A stretch of DNA of 64,000 nucleotides, taken from positions 19,358,197 to 19,422,196 of the forward strand of contig CM057149.1 of assembly GCA_029964075.1 (NCBI GenBank). The letters run 5' to 3'. The position numbers and the translations under genes are program-made. The notes under the pieces were generated by a model. It did no database searches, was not told the DNA's origin, and was given only the letters and a program-made list of their open reading frames with translations. The stretch comes from Patiria pectinifera. Lineage: Eukaryota > Echinodermata > Asteroidea > Valvatida > Asterinidae. Of the stretch, positions 20,430-33,200 are shown piece by piece (the stretch's first letter is position 1; each line of letters opens with the position of its first letter).

Positions 20430-21450
20430 CTCAGTGTAAGTAGGCCTATCTAGGTGTAATGTTAGATCCATCTGTAACATGAAATGTGCACATTGACAAA
20501 CTGTCAAAAAAAATTAACAAGCGTGTGGGGGTTCTCCGGAGAGTCAGAAATGTCCTGCCTCAGCATACAATAAATTTGTTATACAAAACGCTGATTCCCC
20601 GCACTTTGATTATTGTGATGTTGTGTGGGGTAACGCTTCAAAAATATCCCTGTCAAGCTTGACAGACTCCAGAGTAGTGCTGGGCGAGTCATCGTGGGTC
20701 TTCCCCGGATATCCCCAACAGACTCTGTTTTATCGACTCTGAGGTGGAATATTTTAGAAGAAATGCGTACTTTTCACTTAAATACACTCGTCTACAAGAG
20801 TCTTACCTCGAAATTGCCACCACAACTATGCAATTGTTTCACTCATACCCTGAATGCTCACACACATAACACTTGGTATGGTTCTCAACGCAACCTTGTT
20901 CCTCCATTCAGTAAATCTAAATCAGGTAAACGGAAATTTGTGGTTCGTGGAGCTTATTCATTCAACGCCCTTTGGCTGCTACTCTTGCCAGCTTTAAAAG
21001 CACATACAAAAACCTGGTTTTTTTTTAAGTGTACTAGTGCAGTACCCATCGATAATGCGCCTGTTATAATGGGGCAAATTGCTTGACCTCTGGTTTTGGT
21101 TGCTTGCAGCTTTTTGAGAACAGCTCATCATGCAGACAATTTATGCGCAAGATTTAATATTATTCACGCAGGGTTTTATGCGATGCATGGGTGCTCTTGG
21201 TTTTTTTTTTAATTGCAATTTTTTGGGGGTGTGTGTATCTGTTTTTTTTGTTTGTTTTTACTGGATAATCCGTGATTTTTTATTTTTTTATATATATATA
21301 TTTAAAGTGTTTTTATGTACCCACATTTTACTAGTTTAGTGTTGTCTGTAATTGTAATTTTAAATGAATTGTTCTGTTTAATTGCTGGGCACCTCTGGAA
21401 AACAGTGTACCACCGAGAGGCTTCCCCAGGGTAAATTTAATAAGAATAAG
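20430..21450 (+). pseudogene. Decayed LINE reverse-transcriptase C terminus
   Basis: Three-frame reading gives pieces typical of the end of a CR1/Jockey-type ORF2: YLGVMLDPS, HIDKLS followed by KKINKRVGVLRRVRN, a P.FDYCDVVWGNA-like block, then at 20694-21086 a frame with ILEEMRTFHLNTLVYKSL and SGKRKFVVRGAYSFNALW. Frames are broken at several points. A tail with CTGGGCACCTCTGGAAAACA and AATAAGAATAAGAA follows. Not a host gene. Confidence 0.75.
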
Positions 21451-21769
21451 AACTATAAATGCTATAAGAAATAAGTATACATTAGCATACAAACGACTCC
21501 ACCCAATTGCGGCATCCCGCTATATAACAATTATACAATTCAATTTGTCTCGGGCAGTGCAACCTTATACTTTTTTGCACACTTGTGGTCAAACCCTAGG
21601 CGAGTTGGAGGGCTTTGATGTGATCTATATCAAGTCTAAATGTCCGCATGAAATTTCAGGGGTTGAAAATACTATAGTTTAATAGCTTATCGCAAAGGTA
21701 TACCCCTGCTACGACCGTCGGGAACTCGTCGAAGGAGTTGATATTTTGTCTACTCCGTGACTGTTGATT

Positions 21770-21940
21770 TACGCCGACAGATGCCGATCGTCTTAACATC
21801 GTCGCAGATACACTCAGGTCGCAAAAACAAATCGGCGACTGATTTGTTCCAGACAATCGTAACTCACTAGGTGCAGCTTGAGCCTGAAAAGTTAGACGCC
21901 GACTCATCTGTGTCGTCGCAAGGTTGACCTAAGGGCGCAT
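21770..21940. repeat. Diverged relative of the TTAA fold-back element
   Basis: Aligns with 32390-32560 (ATGCCGATC, GTCGCAGATACACTCAGGTC, CAGCTTGA.CCTGAAAAGT). Only one arm remains. About 21460-22012 holds nothing else recognisable. Confidence 0.6.
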
Positions 21941-22012
21941 TATAAAGGTTCATAATTTTGCCAATTAAGAAACATGCATTACAAATTAGCCGCAAATTTG
22001 AGTCCTTTATTA

Positions 22013-22262
22013 CAACTGATAATGTAGTAACCAACGGATAACGTATCACCGACCGATACAAATTGACCGATACTGACTAACCGATAATGTTGACTGATAC
22101 TGTAGTGAATGTTTAATTATTACACTATCTGTCAATTTTGTTACGATATAGTGTAACAATAGACTGATAGTGTACTGCATTTTTACTACACTATCGGTCA
22201 ATTTGTGTGACATTAACGGTTGGTGATACGTTACCGTTGGTCATGTACATTATCAGTTGTAC
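22013..22262. repeat. Fold-back repeat of about 250 bp
   Basis: ACAACTGATAATGTA at the left returns inverted as TACATTATCAGTTGT at the right, with further pairing through CCAACGG.TAACGTATCACC and the ACACTATC blocks. Non-autonomous element remnant. 22263-22887 shows nothing further. Confidence 0.7.
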
Positions 22263-22887
22263 ATCATTCAATGCACCCGTTTAATTTGTGGCGATGATTG
22301 AAAAGAAAGGAAATGTTTTGGTCGCCATAACCAGCACTCATAAATTACAGCATAAATTACAAAAAAATGAAGTATCTTTTCCACAATAATAGTATGATTC
22401 AGGGGTAATGTGGTGCCTATCATGGATCACACAAAAAGTCTCCTGTTTGACTATCCACTGGCTCCTCTTTCACAAGAAATTGGTGTTTTTACAATAGAGC
22501 AAACTTGATTTTTGTTGTTGAATGAAACAAACTCGAATATTTACAAGAAAGAAAGTGTATATTATGTGCATTATTTCATCACCTTTACCACGGTGACCGT
22601 GAGTTTATATTTAAGTCTGAAGTAAAATGATGCAAAATAACATAATGTGCACCGACTGTTGATCTTTCTCACTATAAGAACATCCTATAATTATTGTGTC
22701 AAATCTAAGAAAGTCATTTATCATTTCACAGCTGAGCAGACAATCCCTTCATTATCTCATCCGTGGTTGAGTTTTAGTTTTACTTCATTTGAAACTTAAT
22801 TTCTTGAATTTTGATTTTAAAATAAATTGAGTAATGTACAGGGATAGGATTCTGTCCCGAATGTTTTGGGGATAAACATAGAATCGT

Positions 22888-24117
22888 TCAACAAGGCTTA
22901 ATTTTTTTAAGTACATCAAAACAGTCTTTTCTAAAGCGCCTATTGGCGAGTCCATAAATAAAAGGATTGACGACATTGTTAATGTACACAAACAACGTGC
23001 AGTTGTACATGACCAACAGCACGTTGGGGTGAACGTCACCGCCGTTGGACTTGTGAAGTGAAACGGCCACAAAAAGCCAGTAGGGTAGCCAGGTGACAAG
23101 GAACACGACACTGGTGACAAAGAGCATGCGTGTGGTCTTCTGCTGGAGTTTCATCGTCGCACCGGTCGGGTTGTCTCTGGCCTGGGGATTGGCGATCCTC
23201 GGTTCGCGGTCATCCTCGTAGTTCTGCGATGCCGGTGCAGGGTTCCCCGTTGGGGCATCTGTGGGATTTGTCGAGGGTCCGGCTTCCGTGGCTGAGACGA
23301 CAAAGACGGACCTGGGTCCCGACCTGTCAGCTGTCGACGGTTCTTTGCTCGAGGAGGGCAGAGCTTGCGAGATGCTAACTCCCGTGACGACGGAGGCATC
23401 GTGTCGTCTGCTCTCGGCCTCAACCGTGACAGCCGTGGACCAACTAGTGCCTGGTCCATGTCGGCTAAGTACATTGACTTTGACGTGTTTCCGTATGGCT
23501 TGGTAGACTTTCCCGTAGCAAATCACGGCAGTGAACACAACGGTAAGATAGAGAAGCAACTGGAACGTCTGGGAGACTTTGCTGGCCGTCACTGAGGGGG
23601 ATAGCAAGTTGATAGTGATCGGAATACACACAGCAGTGGCAGCGAGGTACGAACCAAGGTACATGAGCTTGGCCCAGCGGTGATTCAGAAGCCTTTTGCC
23701 CGATCGACAGACGCAGTCGTACCGTTCTAGAGCAATGGCACCTGTCACAACAATGGACGCAAAGACATTGACGGCGTCAAAGATCCTGATTGCGATAAAC
23801 ACGCTTGGGAGTTCACGCCCAAGGAGGACATAGATGAAGAAACCCAAACTGTAGATGCGACAGACACACACCATAAGATCAACCCAAGCCAGACCCATGA
23901 TCAACACGTGGGTACTCGTCTTCTGGGGCTTGGACCAGTAGACTTTCAGGATCAAGCTGTTGCCTGATATGCCGAGAATCATGACGGTGACATAGAAGAT
24001 TAGTTTCAGAATGGCGTTGATGGTCATACCGACATCAGGCCCGGCCGTTAGCGGCCCGTCATCTGTCGGGTCCATGCTCGCCGCTGTAGGTGAGGCAAAG
24101 CTTGACGCGTTGTCCAT
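22888..24117 (-). CDS. Rhodopsin-class (class A) orphan GPCR, single exon
   Basis: 409 residues, intact, ATG at 24115-24117 and TGA at 22888-22890. N terminus of about 33 residues with sequon NAS at 3. TM1 34-58 with GNS at 52-54; TM2 70-92 with LAWVD, Asp80; TM3 about 105-130 ending ERY 131-133 (the DRY position); TM4 about 147-170; TM5 about 183-203; loop 3 of about 125 residues, rich in Ser, Pro and Thr; TM6 about 331-352 with TWLPYW; TM7 366-389 with NPFIY at 384-388; short tail with a Cys at the end. Unusual: no Cys at the top of TM3 and none in the very short second extracellular loop, so the standard disulfide is absent. Ligand unknown; no closer family could be assigned. Alone on this stretch, with about 3.6 kb to the next gene's 3' end. 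Confidence 0.9.
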   Translation of the reverse strand: MDNASSFASPTAASMDPTDDGPLTAGPDVGMTINAILKLIFYVTVMILGISGNSLILKVYWSKPQKTSTHVLIMGLAWVDLMVCVCRIYSLGFFIYVLLGRELPSVFIAIRIFDAVNVFASIVVTGAIALERYDCVCRSGKRLLNHRWAKLMYLGSYLAATAVCIPITINLLSPSVTASKVSQTFQLLLYLTVVFTAVICYGKVYQAIRKHVKVNVLSRHGPGTSWSTAVTVEAESRRHDASVVTGVSISQALPSSSKEPSTADRSGPRSVFVVSATEAGPSTNPTDAPTGNPAPASQNYEDDREPRIANPQARDNPTGATMKLQQKTTRMLFVTSVVFLVTWLPYWLFVAVSLHKSNGGDVHPNVLLVMYNCTLFVYINNVVNPFIYGLANRRFRKDCFDVLKKIKPC

Positions 24118-24244
24118 ACTTGCTTGATGTCTAAGCTAAGGAAATGTGATAATCACATGAAGAATCCCCAAGATATAAATGAAGAGAAGCGCGCTACGTT
24201 GTTGGATAAAACGCAAAACAGAGCGACACGAGTAGTTTACAGGC

Positions 24245-24630
24245 TTTATTTACTGAAAGTGTTGTTGGTCGTGTTTTAACACGCGATGGCACGTCGGTTG
24301 CTGTTGTAAAACAAGTCCTGGCTTTGCGAAGTGCGTCGCACCACCTTGGCGTCGTTAACTACGTCGCCGTACAGTGACGAATTCGTCCAGGGTATGCGAT
24401 CCTGATGATTGTAATTTGTAAAAAATACAAATTGACAATGGAGCCATCGGGAGCGCACTCACTGTCGAGGGGTCGGGTCCATGGCGACGCGCATGATGTT
24501 TTGGGTGCGTTCGTTCAGCTCATCCGGGTTAGCCCTGTGCCGTTCGATTAGCTCCAACGTCATTCTCGGGGCATGCATTATTCATTCCAAGAAACGGACA
24601 ATATGGCGGCCGGACGGCGGAAATCTCAAG
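24245..24630 (-). promoter_or_regulatory. Possible promoter and first exon upstream of the class A GPCR
   Basis: On the minus strand: a CpG-rich stretch with GCCGCCATAT (24601-24610, like a YY1 start-site motif), an ATG at 24561-24563, 33 codons starting MTLELIERHRANPDELNERT, and a strong donor CA/GTGAGT after 24463. Joined to a cryptic acceptor near 24131 (CTTAG/ACATC) it would run in frame into the GPCR start, adding an N-terminal extension. A second acceptor at 24402 followed by a 126-nt frame and AATAAA at 24245-24250 is also present but out of frame. Speculative. Confidence 0.3.
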
Positions 24631-27600
24631 TAGTGGACTAAAAAAATAACTTTATTTGATGTCTAAAGGTAATCCGTTATTTTATTGAGTTTGTTGCAAC
24701 TTTCGAGGCTATAATTCCACCCAAACATTTTTTTAGTTTTGCAACTGACTGAAAAGCAGTAAATCTCAAGCTAAAACCCAATCCGAAAAACGGGCGTTTT
24801 TGTCAGTGGCTACGGCCATGACGGCCGTTGCTAAGCGAGCAAGGGCGTCACGTGAGGATCGTGATGGCCAACGGTTTAGCATTTGATTAGCCCGGCTGTC
24901 GTGGCTAACCCGTCTGCCTTTACTTAAGTCGATCCGGGTGAGCTACTCGAACGCACCCATAGATAGGATCTTTGGTCAGGCCTGGCGACGGCAAACGCAG
25001 TATAATAGAGTCTTTAGAATTCACTGTACAAAAAAAATGTTAGGCAAACGGTTTAGTATTTTGCCCAATGTTGGTCAACTAACAAACCGACGACACTCTT
25101 GGGCAAAGTCTTGCCAATAGTTCTGGAGGCCTACCAGAGGTACTAGTGTGACGCACGATACGACGGGCGGAAGTGGCAAACCACGCCTTGCCGGGCACTA
25201 CGCGAAAATGTGCAATGTAGGCCTATATAGTGCTACATCATCGGGCAGGGCGCGACGGCGCGACGGCGCGACAACCAGACGAAACGGAGCCGTCATGATT
25301 AATTTGTTGTGTCGTGCAGTCTTGTCACATAATGGACAAAATTAATTAAGTGACGCCAAATGTCCGTCTTTTGAACACCATACAAGGATTCAGTCTTTCT
25401 TCTATCTGTCATGCCGTTCACCAACTTACAGACAAAAAAGAGAGAACTGAAAGTGCCAGAAAGCTTAACTGACACCAATTTTCCATATTCCGGGGTTGCC
25501 ATCAGTGGACAAACTAACGGATTGAGAGTAGTATACAAATACACCAAACTAAAATTTCATAATTTCGTTCAAGCAAGTGGGCAGTTTTTGCATGCGCAGC
25601 AACAACATATGCGGGACATAAGCAAATCATTGCCAACAAATTTCAATGAACAAAAATTACAAATTTTAGCCCCAAAAGGGTGCCCGATTTGTTTCATGCA
25701 TATTGTTTCATGCATATTACCTGTAAGCAAATACTCAACTTTATTTTTCATGGACCCCAAATGTATGGTAGGCGTACACCAATATAGTTGTACGTTCACG
25801 TAAGTTAAAACTAGTAAACAAAAACTAAGTTTGCGTCATTTTTTCGCGGTAATACAAATCCAAATTGTAGTTTACAGTTTACAATTGCCAATATGAGGGT
25901 TAATACAATTTCTATAATCATAAGAAACAATCAACTTAATATTATAGACTATTAGACACTCACATAATAAAAGCATAGCGAAGTAAGATTAACAACTGCA
26001 CTGTTTCCAATAGCAATGCACTTGCCGTACCTAATTTTGCACTGAAGAAACAAAGACTTGTACAACACTAACAACGAAATCTAGGTATTCCCTCACATTC
26101 CCCATTACATCTTCGGAGCAAGCAAAAAAAAAGTTGTAGCTACCAATCCCGCACCAATTATTCAATTACATATTTCCTTTTTGTGTAACCTACATAAACA
26201 TATTTTTAAATTACAAAGCAAGTTTTCATTATTTTCATTATTTTACTGGAGTAATGATCCGCATGCGTTAACATTTTGTCACCTTTAATACAGTAATGCA
26301 AAAATATACCAAAAGTCGAACAAAATTCTGTTATAGTCTTTAGAAAACTGTCATACGCATTAATGCAAACCGAATGAAACATTAATAAATAGTAGAGAAA
26401 ATGAGCCACCACAGCCTCGTTATTCTTCTGTAATTCACTTTCAAAAAGCCAACTAAAACTTCTAACAAAGAATTACAGTGAAGGAGATAACAATGATTAT
26501 ATAAAATATATATTCTTTTATAAAATGCATATAAATTGTGCTTTCCCCAAGTTAAAAGGCTCTATAAGCACCGTATAATAGACTGCAGTGTCAACTCCAC
26601 CTAGGTAATTCCTTGCTAGTTGCCGACCAACTAAAACAATTCCTGAAAACAAACAAAACACTTTTAATCCTGTTAAGAGAAGAGATTTAAAGCCCTCAAG
26701 CTCAAGTCACTGCCTTAAAACTCTTTCAAAACTGTTTAAAAAAAATATTTAAAAAATTAAAAAATTGAGATACAATGTCTGTTTGGGCTTTTTCGCATTA
26801 TGCTTATTTATTAGTTACATTTTGTCATTATGGTCTTGGTTTGTACAATGTGCCCAGTTTGAAATTAATCCGATGAAAGGAAGTGTACAATTTTGGAAGC
26901 AGAATTTATTTGAAATATTTTAAATATTAAAAAAAATCATAACAAAATCAACCGATGACTTCATCGGGACGTCATTTCGGACTTTGCATACCAGTACCAT
27001 TATCTAGCTACCCACCAAGTTTCATGACGATCGGACTTTCCCTTTTATGTGTTTTAAAAAATTGCAATTTTAATGATGTCACACATTTTTCAAAATTGTG
27101 TGCATATACCAATTACATGTACCTAACAAACATAATACAAACATTTTGAATTTTGCGTTCGTGAAATATGGCTTAAAGGTCCAAAAATTCGAAAATTCTT
27201 ATCAAATCGCATGATGACATCATCTCAACGTCACCTCCATTTTTACCTTATAACACATACCAGTCTAGATACATACCGAGTTTCAACCCAATTAGACTTA
27301 GGCCTACACAGCGGCGGCGGAATGGTTTTCAAACTGGGGGGGCATCACTGAAAAGGGGCACTTGCTCAGAAAAAAAGGCATCTCCCATCGGTGCAGCAGT
27401 GTATCCAGCATTTTTATGGGGGAGGCGCATCCATGCTGAAATGTCAACACTTTTTTTCACCCAAAACTTGGCCTTCGTAAAATCAAATATCGGGGTTACC
27501 ATCTTCCAAAATAGGCGGCGCTCTTGAAAACCGATCATTATGCAAACTAAGCATTTATTTTTTCAGGGTGCATTGAAGGGTTTAGGGGCTTGGTTTTCAT

Positions 27601-28176
27601 ATTCCTCTTTCATATCAGAACTCTCTATACCATTTTTGGAAATGGTTTATACTGAAAACAAATTATCTGAAATTTTAGGGCAAGTTCATCTCGAGGGGGC
27701 ATATTTATGTCCCCAAGAGGGGCACTTGAGTAAAACTGGGGGGCAAGTGCCCCCCTGGTTCCGTTGCCACTGGACTAGCTTACAGTTCTGTAGATAAAGC
27801 ACTTCATATATGCACATTTGTGATAACGACAAGGACAATGCATATATGCTTAAATTGAATGATGTATGACAAAGATAAATGGTGAAAGTGGCGTGTACTT
27901 AAATCTTGTACAAAGTCTACAGGATTTTGCATGGGAAAAAAATTAGAACAAAAAAAAAGGTTCTTTTTGCAAATTTGCGAAAAAGCAAAAAAAAAAAAAT
28001 GAAAAAACTGTGGTTTCTTTGATTTTAAAGAAAGTAGTACGTCCGTACGATTAGACTGGAAACAGTCAAACTTGACTCCCAGCTACACATACATGTAGTA
28101 TTAAATCAGTCAGCACAGTTACTATTTCTGCTCAGCACTGACTGCAAATTCTATTGTAAAAGGGAGTATCATCAAA
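24631..28176. other. Intergenic DNA, no gene seen
   Basis: AT-rich with no supported exon. A 130-codon frame at 25411-25803 has no recognisable domain and no start context. 27310-27775 looks like a degraded G-tract element: ends CAGCGGCGGCGGAA and TTCCGTTGCCACTG, with G runs inside. Confidence 0.55.
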
Positions 28177-28457
28177 CATGGGCGTCACCAGGATTTTTTC
28201 TAGAGGGGGGCAAAACATATTTTTCCAAAAAAAATCCTGTATTTCTCAACATATTCTTGATTTCTCAGTTTTAGAGGGGGGCAGGGACATTTGTTCCCCC
28301 CCCCCCCAACTCATTAAATTTACACCACCATGACTTTGCGCCTCTCTTTCTTTTCTTTTTTTCTCTTTTTTTTCTCTTCTTTTTGTTTTGTTTTTTTGCT
28401 TTTCCGGGGGAGGGGGGACAAGCGCCCCCTTGCCTCCCCCCCCTCGCGACGCCCATG
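28177..28457. mobile_element. hAT-like MITE with 8-bp target duplication
   Basis: Ends CATGGGCGTC and GACGCCCATG are inverted. The flanks TCATCAAA (28169-28176) and TCATCAAA (28458-28465) are an exact 8-bp target duplication, as made by hAT transposases. Inside both ends lie G or C runs. 281 bp, no coding capacity. Confidence 0.85.
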
Positions 28458-28606
28458 TCATCAAAGGCTCCAAGAAGTGGTGTTTGTTTTCTGGTAGTGA
28501 CAAGATTTCCATTCAGATCTCAAGAAATAGAAAATTCACAGGGACATTAAGTAGGCTCTGGTAGTTAAAATGCTACACTATATTGAAGACTAGGGGAAAT
28601 TAAAGC

Positions 28607-29108
28607 CTAGGATTGAGGCTGACTTGCTTCACTGAAATCGGTGGTCTTTGTACCCTGACTGGACAGTGGGATACCGCCTCGGGTGCCGGAGTCAAGGCCG
28701 GTCCCGGACACCGCTCCACGGCGTTGGGCATCCCTCTTGCATGGGAACATTTCCCTCCAGACCTGGTGCACCTCTTTCTGTCTGGCGCAGAACAGGACAA
28801 AAATCATCAGCCCCTGTAGAGAGTTGAAGATGGCGAAGAGGACCTGGAAGGCAAAGCTGGCAGCCTGGATGACCGAGAGAAGCCCGAAGACCCAAGTCAG
28901 GCCCAGGAGGACCGAGATGGCCACGGCGTTCTGGAGCCGGCGCAGCCTCTCCTCCCGCTGGCTCTTGTTCGAGGAACTCCCGATGGTCTTGCGGGCACAG
29001 GTCAGCTGGCGGGTCACCAGCGTAAAAATGACAAAGTTGAAGAGGAGCACCAAGCCAATTGGAAGTATCTGGCCGTAGTAAATGGCGTTACCAGGCTTCA
29101 GGAAGCAG
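28607..29108 (-). CDS. Adhesion GPCR terminal exon: TM5-TM7 and tail
   Basis: 502 nt with stop. YCFLKPGNAIYYGQILPIGL (loop-2 Cys and TM5), NAVAISVLLGLTWVFGLLSV (TM6), FQVLFAIFNSLQGLMIFVLF (TM7), then VHQVWREMFPC and a Ser/Thr-rich tail. Acceptor ACCTTTAAG. No canonical poly(A) hexamer noticed just downstream. Confidence 0.94.
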
Positions 29109-30184
29109 CTTAAAGGTAAAAGGTGAAGGTTAAAGGTTACCTAAGTATTGCCAAAACTTGGATATGAAAAAAGGAAGTCAATGGAAGGTTCTGGATTTGG
29201 CCATACGTCCTACCCACATTTGGTTTGTTTGCATTGCTCAAAGTGCTTGTGACCACATTTTCCAATCTATGGTCACCTGACTATCTTGGTCACCTGACCA
29301 AAAGTCATGATCTAATTGGTCCTTGTGTATTGCGTAATTGACAGACAGGGAGGGTCCATTTAATATGTCTAACGTTTTGACATTTCACAGGATGTGGACC
29401 GAGCAAAATGTATGAACATGATTTTGACAGCTGATTGAATTTGTTCAGAGAACTGGACACCCATAAGTTCACACACAAATTTGGTTTTCTATAGTTTGTG
29501 TGTGTGTGTGTTGACACTGCTTTGCAATGTTCTGTTGATCTGATACACCGTGCCCTCTGGAGACATGCACACAATAGGGAACAAAAGATTGTATACATCT
29601 CTACAGGGCAATTTCTATAGATGAATATGTCTCTACAAGGTTTTCACGAAATGTATATGGATTTTACTCACAAAGTAGGAATTTCTAAGGTATGTTGATC
29701 TGTCGCAAATGGTAGAGTTTAAGAAAAGGGATATTAAGCCTCAATTTCAGCCAAGGAAATTAATTCTGGTTAAAATCAGAGCATTTTGAAACTGTACTTG
29801 CAAACTCAAAAACTTTAATACATGAGAACAAAGGAATGTCTCCACAAGGAAACCAATTTTAGTGTGTCTATGCACTTGAATACATTTTCTTTGTCAAAGA
29901 TTGGGTGATGTTGTTATTATCCAAACAAAATTATCTCAAAAACTTTTGAGCCCTCTCAATTTTTTAAAATGCATTGGGTGGTGGGTGGGTTGGGGGGGGG
30001 GGATGGCTAGATTTGGCATCCAAACGGTTTCAAGTACATATACTTACTAATTCTGGTGCTCATACTGGGTGTAATCAGCAGCTAGAATAATGACGACAAT
30101 CACCAATGGAAGACCTGAAAATCACAGGTGTAAAAACAATATTGGCAAAGTAAAAAATAAAACAACTGTTACATTTTGTAACAC

Positions 30185-30228
<44 letters not shown>

Positions 30229-33200
30229 CCATTCTTGTAAAGCGCATTCCGTCAATAAGACCCCAATGCGCTGTACAGGCATAATAACATACAGGAGTAC
30301 AATTAGAGTAAAAATACTCATTATACACAAAAACACGGCACATGTAAACAAAAAACCAACACAAATTGACGAGAATGATTGGCTGGAGAAATGTTCAAAG
30401 TCAAAGGATAAGCAGATGGGTTTTGAGTAGAGTCTTGAACAGTTCCAGTGTTTTGGCATTTCTGATACGAGTTGGAAGCCGGGTTCCAGAGTTCGGGAGC
30501 TGTATATGACTTCACTAGCCTCATTCAAATCTGAACTATGTAAAACGTTCAGTCAGTAATAATATTTCTGCAAATAATTATTTGTGTATTTGCCGCTGTC
30601 TTCTCTGATTATACAAATCTAGATATGTGCTGATCTACGGAGTTAACAAACTTGGTTGCCATAATAATAAGAAGATAATAAGGAGCCGGATGGGAATTTC
30701 CCCGTGTTTTCTCCCAAAAGGGTTTTGCAGGGTTTTCGCCCCTCCCGTAATCAGCGAATATAGTTACAGCAATATTTTTTTTTTCTTCTTGATGTTACAA
30801 GATAGATCCAAATTTTTCGTGTTCACTGAATCAACTTTATAGTAAAGCATTCATACTGTACATGAAGTTATAATAGTTTTAAAACATATTGTATTTATAA
30901 TATTTGCTTAACACCTATGCATTATTCAAATAATGTTTTATCTCACTGTATTGAATTTTATTGTATTTGTAATGTATTGTATAATTATACATGTTTGTAG
31001 TCATTATTTATTGTATGCAGGGCCCCAATGGAAACCAGTTTTAAACTGTTTGGGCATACCCTGGGTAAAGAAATGGAATAACTAAATAAATAAATATGAG
31101 AATGATCGCTGGCCGTACGTTACAGTGTTCACAAAGGATAACCATAGATAACCACTTAAAGGATAACCATAGTAGGAAAAATAAGTCTTGCCACGGAGTG
31201 TTTGCTGGGAAGACACCACCATGTATTAAAGGGTCTACAACCGGCAGCTACAGTTAACAATTCATCTTTTACTGATTAACGTCATCCAGTACAACAAGAT
31301 CACATAGTTCATTATTAAAAACAACCCCAAAAACACAGGGACAAAGGGACATTGACGTTGACAAAATGGGACCGCATACGGCTTGATAGCTTAGTATGGT
31401 ATTCCGTAAGTCGGAGATTCAAACCCCACTCAAGTTATTCTTTGTTGAGCTAGTAATCTAACGGCAAGTCTTACCCCAGGCTGCGATGGAGGCCTTGAGC
31501 AGGAAGTGACTGACGTTGGCGTTGAGCACACGGACAAAGAGAAGGTACATATTGGTGGCTTCCACGGCCATCCAGGCAATGGACGCTAAGGTGAAGTAGT
31601 GGATCAGAACTGCCACAAAGGTGCAGCCTCCCAGGGAAGCTGTAGCCTCGATACCCACCAAGAATGTTAAGTAGAGACCCAGCAGGGCAAAGCACAGGTT
31701 GATCAGGATCTGCTGGGGACGCTTAGTCCGAAGTTTCCTTGTGAAAGATTGAGAAAGGGACAATTTGATAGTCCAGCTTTTCAATGGGAACTTCATTTTT
31801 TAAATCTCTTAAGCCGCCCTCATGTCGACCTGCGATTTGCTTGCGCCACGATGGAATCGTCAGCATCACGCAGGAGAGTCATGCTCAGGTCACAGCACTG
31901 AGCTATCGTGCAATTCTCTTGGAATAAGCAGCTTCTCGACAGAAAAAAAAATCGCAACCATGCCCATGTCCTCCACGACGCAACAACGATTCCAAGGCAT
32001 AGACAGTCATGTGACTTCTGTAACAATGACATTATGAGGATCGGCATCAGTCGGCGCTAAAAAAAATCAACAGTTGCAAGAGTAGAACAATTTCAACTTT
32101 TGCGACGTGTTCCGGACAGGCGGGAATCAATCGCATTCGCCTAACAAATCAGCTTGCGGTGATGCAGAGTGAATGAACAAAACTGCACTGTATTGATTCG
32201 CATGGTATTAACTGGAAAGGTAAGGAGTAAGGATAACTTTATTTTGATAACAATCAAACGACATTCCACGGCCACACCTGTTCATTCAGCTGTTTTTGCC
32301 GCACACTGATTGGCTACACGAATGCAATTGATTCCCGCCTGTCGGGAACATTTTGCAGAAGTTGAAATTGTTCTACTCTTGCGACTATGAAGTTTTTTAG
32401 CGCCGACTGATGCCGATCCTCATAATAACGTCGCAGATACACTCAGGTCACAAAAAAATCGGCGATGTTTGTTCCCGTTGGTCGTGATTGAGGCACAGCT
32501 TGATCCTGAAAAGTCAGTCGCCGACTGTTCTGTTTCATCGCAAGGTCGACCTGTGGGCAGCTTAATGCACCATTAATCGATGGGTAATAATCATAAGTAA
32601 AAGCTCAAGTTTATGGAATTGGCCAACGGAAGCGGGCTGAGCGACAGAGTTGTAACGAGTCACTGATTTTTGTGACTCAAATCAAGTCCAGTCATTTTAA
32701 AGAAGTAACTCGAGTCACAGTGTGTAGTTGGGTCGAGTTGAGTCGAGTCAAGCATTTAGCTCGAGTAAATTCGAGTCACAAATATTTGAACACTATACAA
32801 TAAATAAATTCAAGAGAGAAAGTCATTTTTAATTTTTTTTAATTTTACATTCGGGCTACAACATGTGGTGACACCACATTTGACTCTTAATGAAAATAAA
32901 AAGAGGGGTGCCAGCTGATCGCCATTCAACTAATGGGGACACGATCAAACCACGTCTGTATATCTATACATTATTCGTTAAAGTTTTAACGTGACGTGAA
33001 CAAAAACCGGCACCGGTGTAAGCCATTGCAAATATTTTCTGCTGCAAAGTTTTGCTTTTATTTTTGGAACTCGAGTCTTATTAGCCTTCCTCGAGTCGAG
33101 TCGAGTCATTTGCTCGCAGTGACTTGAGTCGAGTTGAGTCATTTTCCCTTAGGGACTCGAGTCGAGTCGAGTCACCAAAAACTGTGCGACTCGAGTCATT

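Noticed and set aside
24276..24401. 42-codon frame after an acceptor, with AATAAA just downstream, as exon 2 of a small gene
   Set aside because: The phase does not match the exon at 24463-24563; joining them gives a stop after about 14 codons. Kept only as part of the promoter finding.
25411..25803. 130-codon plus-strand frame
   Set aside because: No domain, no splice or promoter context, AT-rich flanks and competing frames on the other strand.
27310..27775. hAT-like insertion with target duplication
   Set aside because: Inverted ends are visible, but the flanks (GCCTACA and GACTAGC) do not match, so no duplication is claimed.
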